Of a stretch of DNA of 10,000 nucleotides, positions 7,036-10,000 are shown piece after piece (within the stretch, counting starts at the first letter, position 1; every line of letters starts with the position of its first letter). Under the pieces are notes generated by a model. It saw nothing but the letters and a program-made list of their open reading frames with translations. It searched no databases and was not told the origin of the DNA. A program made the position numbers and the translations under genes. Location: NCBI RefSeq assembly GCF_020217185.1, contig NZ_JAIWNX010000320.1:1-10000 (forward strand). Reading direction: 5' to 3'. Source of the stretch: Asticcacaulis sp. (GTDB lineage: Bacteria; Pseudomonadota; Alphaproteobacteria; Caulobacterales; Caulobacteraceae).

Positions 7036-7055
7036 TGCACACCTTTCGGCGTGCG
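7036..7055. terminator. Second hairpin between the convergent operons
   Basis: TGCACACC (7036-7043) can pair with GGCGTGCG (7048-7055) around a TTTC loop, with one A-C mismatch and one wobble. No T-run follows. It lies between two other hairpins and may add to termination from either side. Confidence 0.3.
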
Positions 7056-7063
7056 CATTAAAC

Positions 7064-7091
7064 CGGAATGATTTCTACTGGAGTCATTCCG
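7064..7091. terminator. Bidirectional hairpin between the convergent operons
   Basis: CGGAATGA (7064-7071) and TCATTCCG (7084-7091) are a perfect inverted repeat. The stem can extend inwards to 12 bp with two wobbles, leaving a TACT loop. It sits about 60 bp beyond the minus-strand operon's last stop and about 90 bp beyond the plus-strand one, as expected for a shared terminator, though the flanking T-runs are short in both directions. Confidence 0.5.
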
Positions 7092-7153
7092 TTCAGCCAC
7101 CATTGCGGCGCCAGCCAAGGTGGCGGATTACGTAATCAATCCAGACGCCAACC

Positions 7154-8035
7154 CTAAAACCGGCGGGCGTCCGGGTGATCCAGGCGAACCTCGGGAATCT
7201 CAAAGGCCCGGATGACGCCCTTGGGGCGGCTGATCGCATATAAACGGCGGCTCTTGACCGTCTTGTCCCAGACAAAGGCCTGGCCCTCTGCGGCGATGTC
7301 GATGGTCGCCAGATGGATCAGAACCGGCCCCAGACGCGGCTTGGCCAGCACATAAAGCTCGGTGCGGTCGTGCCCCAGCAGATAGAGCAGGCCGTCCGGG
7401 CCGATACCGCCACCGGAGGCCGCATGGGGAGCCATGCGTGCCTGAACCGCGTCAGGGATCAGCCAGCCGCCCGTGCGTCGCCACTGCGCGTCATAGGTGA
7501 CAATGGCGCTGTAGCGGCTGCTCTTGAACCCCGTGCCGCCCTTCTCGTCATAATGGGCAAAGCCCGCCATATAGCCGCCCCGATAGGGCTCGAAAAAGGT
7601 CAGAGAGCCTTCGTCCAGCAGCCCCAGACTGTGGCTGCGTTTATGGGTCATGGTGCGGGCGTCGAACACTTCGACCGAAGACCCCATCGGTACTTCGGGA
7701 AAGTTGGAATTGGCGCACCACAGTTCGTTATGGGCCGCGTAGCACGAATTGATGTGGCGGATCGGCCCGTTGCGCGGGCTGGTCCAGCGGGCGACCAGCG
7801 TCCCGCTCTGCTTGTCATACTTGCCGATGATCGAATTGACCACCGCATAGACGTAGCGGCCATCGACCGCCACGCCCTGACGGGCTTCCGGGGCAGGATA
7901 TTCGCGGATCAGCCTGGCCGTCCCGGTCTGCACCACCGGCGGCGTCCACTCTTCCAGCTTCGGGAAGCCGCTCGATTGAGCGGCCACGGGCGATACCGTC
8001 AGGGTCAGCAGGGCGGCAAGGGCGATAGCGCGCAT
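7154..8035 (-). CDS. Exported beta-propeller-like protein, function unknown
   Basis: Predicted 293-residue exported protein. From the start used here it has a clear signal peptide (MRAIALAALL core, cleavage near VAAQ). The mature part has repeated strand-rich blocks typical of NHL/SMP-30-like propellers: GVAVDGRYVYAVV followed by IGKYDKQSGTLVARW, then SSVEVFDARTM, GIGPDGLLYLLG with ELYVLAKP, and RLYAISRPKGVIRAFEIP. Two cysteines at about 98 and 107 (SCYAAHNELWC) could form a disulfide. I see no catalytic signature. An ATG at 8047 would overlap the glycosidase stop as ATGA, but the start at 8035 has a GAGG six bases in front and begins right at the signal peptide, so I prefer it. It is last in the minus-strand receptor-glycosidase operon. 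It might bind, sense or process the same ligand (inference); the family assignment is tentative. Confidence 0.75.
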   Translation of the reverse strand: MRAIALAALLTLTVSPVAAQSSGFPKLEEWTPPVVQTGTARLIREYPAPEARQGVAVDGRYVYAVVNSIIGKYDKQSGTLVARWTSPRNGPIRHINSCYAAHNELWCANSNFPEVPMGSSVEVFDARTMTHKRSHSLGLLDEGSLTFFEPYRGGYMAGFAHYDEKGGTGFKSSRYSAIVTYDAQWRRTGGWLIPDAVQARMAPHAASGGGIGPDGLLYLLGHDRTELYVLAKPRLGPVLIHLATIDIAAEGQAFVWDKTVKSRRLYAISRPKGVIRAFEIPEVRLDHPDARRF

Positions 8036-8043
8036 ATCAGGCC

Positions 8044-8943
8044 TCATTTCAACGGCAGGGCATAGACGGCGATGTGATTGGCGACCGGACGCTCGCGCCC
8101 CGGTACGCCCGTATGGATGGGGCGGTTCAGCACGTCCGGCATGTGGTTGGTCCCTTCTCTGACAAGCGTCGAGGAGCCGCCGCCATCCAGATTGATGGCG
8201 TCCGCCGCGCCGAGCGCCACAAACAGGTCCGTCAGTTCTGTGAGGGTCGCCCCTTCGCTATAGCCCTTCTGGCGACCATCGACCACCACCAGCCAGGCGG
8301 TGCGACCATCTGCCGACACACCGATGGCGGTGCGCGGAGCGCGGGTCATGGCGTAGTTGTTATCGAAGGCCAGAAAGCTCTGCGCGTGCCGGTCGCTGAG
8401 CAGGCGCGGCCCCGCAGCGACGGCGTCGGTTTGCCCCGCCGGGCAGACCTGACCCTCGCGGATCAGCACCTGCGCCGCCTTGAAACAGACGATTGAATTG
8501 ACGCGGATATCGAGATCGGTTTCGACCGGCGACACCGGCTGGCCATGCGACAGGGCGGCACCGGAGACGTTAACCGGGTCGCCGCTCTTGGGGTAATAGT
8601 CATCCGCCCCCTTGCTGCCGCCCGCAAAGGGCAGGAAGTAGCTGGCATTGATCACGATCTGCGCCCCGGAGCGGCGCTGATATTCGCTGGCCGTCAGGGC
8701 GACGTGTTCCATGCCTTTCGAGCGGTCGCCCGGCGTCACCTCAAAGTGCAAACCCGCCCGCGTCAGGTCCAGCGTCACAATATGCGCCACCATGGGCTCA
8801 TTGCCGCCCCTCACTCGCTTCTCATAACGGACGCCGTCGAACAGCGGCCTAGCGGGGGCTTCGAGGCTGAGCGGCGGCAGGGGTTCGGCCTGAACCGCCG
8901 CGGGGATAGACAGCAGCAGAAGCGCCGCAAGAACAGATTTCAT
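8044..8943 (-). CDS. Exported phosphodiester glycosidase (NAGPA-domain) family protein
   Basis: Predicted 299-residue protein with a signal peptide (about 1-19, ending VQAE) and one phosphodiester glycosidase domain, the bacterial counterpart of the mammalian enzyme that uncovers mannose-6-phosphate by removing GlcNAc from a phosphodiester. Conserved family blocks are visible in order: IVINASYF (96-103), AAGPRLL (176-182), RTAIGVSADGRTAWLVVVDG (204-223), the Gly/Asp-rich NLDGGGSSTL (251-260) and ERPVANHIAVY (284-294). Two cysteines (153 and 167) may form a periplasmic disulfide. The length fits a single-domain family member. No strong Shine-Dalgarno is seen before the ATG at 8943. The gene lies 53 bp after a TonB-dependent receptor, with a stable hairpin between them, and the propeller gene follows at once. 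It probably cleaves a sugar-phosphodiester at the cell surface or in the periplasm; related proteins also occur in polysaccharide and envelope metabolism, so the substrate is open. Confidence 0.88.
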   Translation of the reverse strand: MKSVLAALLLLSIPAAVQAEPLPPLSLEAPARPLFDGVRYEKRVRGGNEPMVAHIVTLDLTRAGLHFEVTPGDRSKGMEHVALTASEYQRRSGAQIVINASYFLPFAGGSKGADDYYPKSGDPVNVSGAALSHGQPVSPVETDLDIRVNSIVCFKAAQVLIREGQVCPAGQTDAVAAGPRLLSDRHAQSFLAFDNNYAMTRAPRTAIGVSADGRTAWLVVVDGRQKGYSEGATLTELTDLFVALGAADAINLDGGGSSTLVREGTNHMPDVLNRPIHTGVPGRERPVANHIAVYALPLK

Positions 8944-8967
8944 ATTTTGAACTCACAATAAAGAAGC

Positions 8968-8987
8968 GGACAGGCCGAAGCCTGTCC
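8968..8987 (-). terminator. UUCG-tetraloop hairpin between receptor and glycosidase genes
   Basis: On the minus strand GGACAGGC and GCCTGTCC form a perfect 8-bp stem closed by a C(TTCG)G tetraloop, just after the receptor's TAG and about 25 bp before the glycosidase ATG. The tail GCTTCTTTATT is pyrimidine-rich but not a clean T-run. It could be a leaky terminator or an RNA-stability hairpin that lowers downstream expression relative to the receptor. Confidence 0.55.
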
Positions 8988-8996
8988 ACAGCCTGC

Positions 8997-10000
8997 CTAT
9001 TGCTTGAAGGCGACGCCCAGCCAGAACTGGCGACCGAAATAGTTAAGGTCACGCACCCCGTACTGATCGTAGTTTTCGCGATGCTGGTCCGTCAGGTTAC
9101 GGATTTCGCCGATGATCTGATAGCGGCCCAGAGAATAGCGGGCGGTAAAATCGACCTGCTTCCACGCCTTGTCATAACGGTTGGTCGAAGGGTCCGTCGT
9201 TGAGAAGGAGGTGTAGCGTTCCCCGGTATAGGCATAGGAGACGCGCGCCTTCAGCGGGCCGTCTTCGTAGAAGAGCGCGACATTGGCCTGATGCGCCGGC
9301 TGACGGTTGAGACGGTCGGTACGCACGCCGTTGGGAAGATCGGCACGGCCGTGCAGGCGGGTATAGTTGGCCGATGCCCCGAAGTTCCTCAACAGACCCG
9401 GCAGAACATCGAAATTGTTCTTGATCACGCTGAATTCCAGACCGGAAATGGTGGAATTGGCCACGTTCTGCGGCTGGGTCACCGTATATTCGGCCCCGTC
9501 AATGATCGTCTTGCCGAGCGTTATCGAATAGATTTCATCCTTCAGGTCTTTGGCAAAGGCCGCGACCGAAATCATGCCCGCCTTGTTGGGGAAGTAGATT
9601 TCCAGCGCCGCATCGTAGTTTTTGGCCTTGCGCGGCTTCAGGTCGGGATTGCCGCGTGACAGGGTCAGGCTGCTCGCATTGAGACTTTCATTGGTGCCAA
9701 GATCGGAAGGGTTGGCGCGACCAATGGCCTCAAAATAGGCCGTGCGGAACTTGAGGTTCGGCAGGATGGTGTAGCTGAAGACCACCGAGGGCAGGAAGTT
9801 GTCATACGTGCCCTTGCGATTCAGCGGCGTGACCGTGTTGCCATTGACGCGATAGCCATTGACTTCGGTAGCCGTATCCTCGTAGCGGCCGCCAAAGATC
9901 AGGCTGTGGCGTTCACCGGCGTGGCGCAGTTGTACGTAAAGCGCGTCAACGCCTTCGGTCACCACATAGTCATTGCTGATGCGGTTGAGCGCCGTGGTGG
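8997..10000 (-). CDS. TonB-dependent receptor, C-terminal beta-barrel part (5' end outside window)
   Basis: The C-terminal 333 or so residues of a second TonB-dependent receptor; the frame stays open to the window edge, so signal peptide, TonB box and plug lie outside. The visible part is beta barrel: alternating strands such as LIFGGRYEDT, FLPSVVFSYTILPNLKFRTAY, the family motif SRGNPDLKPRKAKNYDAALE and the last strands NYFGRQFWLGVAFKQ. The motif and strand pattern match the same Xanthomonas/Caulobacter-type receptor family as the gene at 3440. The chain ends Lys-Gln rather than in the usual aromatic residue, although a Phe sits two places before the end. A GTG at 9965 in this frame is only an internal valine codon. 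It leads the minus-strand operon with the phosphodiester glycosidase and the propeller protein, and would import a product or substrate of those enzymes (inference). Confidence 0.9.
   Translation of the reverse strand, partial: TTALNRISNDYVVTEGVDALYVQLRHAGERHSLIFGGRYEDTATEVNGYRVNGNTVTPLNRKGTYDNFLPSVVFSYTILPNLKFRTAYFEAIGRANPSDLGTNESLNASSLTLSRGNPDLKPRKAKNYDAALEIYFPNKAGMISVAAFAKDLKDEIYSITLGKTIIDGAEYTVTQPQNVANSTISGLEFSVIKNNFDVLPGLLRNFGASANYTRLHGRADLPNGVRTDRLNRQPAHQANVALFYEDGPLKARVSYAYTGERYTSFSTTDPSTNRYDKAWKQVDFTARYSLGRYQIIGEIRNLTDQHRENYDQYGVRDLNYFGRQFWLGVAFKQ

Noticed and set aside
7313..8065. A 250-codon plus-strand open frame over the propeller gene
   Set aside because: It is antisense to a protein with a signal peptide and propeller-like repeats, and its Arg/His/Gln-rich composition shows no domain.

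Overview
The window looks like chromosomal DNA from a GC-rich alphaproteobacterium, most likely of the Caulobacterales/Asticcacaulis type. This is inferred from two large TonB-dependent receptors of the Xanthomonas/Caulobacter style, GC-rich codon use and densely packed genes for exported enzymes. Nearly every protein except the regulator carries a Sec-type signal peptide, so this is an envelope and nutrient-uptake locus. I see no tRNA, rRNA, CRISPR array or recognisable insertion sequence.

Layout, left to right. An exported zinc enzyme of the succinylglutamate desuccinylase/aspartoacylase (AstE/AspA, M14-like) family lies at 198-1325 (+) and is followed by a hairpin. About 600 bases (1326-1936) then hold no convincing gene, only a possible eroded coding remnant. 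A TetR-type regulator at 1937-3256 (-) is unusual: it carries two TetR DNA-binding domains in one 439-residue chain. It is transcribed away from a TonB-dependent receptor at 3440-6088 (+). The 183-bp divergent promoter region contains a palindrome, a strong 16-bp direct repeat at 22-bp spacing and two further short repeats, all plausible operators. The receptor is followed after 22 bp by an exported protein-tyrosine/dual-specificity-like phosphatase (6111-6974, +), so the two probably form an operon.

A convergent set comes from the right on the minus strand: the C-terminal part of a second TonB-dependent receptor (8997 to the window edge), an exported phosphodiester glycosidase (NAGPA-domain) protein (8044-8943), and an exported beta-propeller-like protein of unknown function (7154-8035) almost overlapping it. 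A UUCG-loop hairpin lies between receptor and glycosidase. The two operons meet at 6975-7153, which holds three hairpins in a row.

Working model (inference): each operon pairs an outer-membrane importer with secreted or periplasmic enzymes acting on phosphate mono- or diesters. The locus may therefore scavenge a phosphorylated glycan, glycolipid or inositol compound, with the plus-strand half controlled by the tandem TetR protein. The substrate cannot be read from the sequence.
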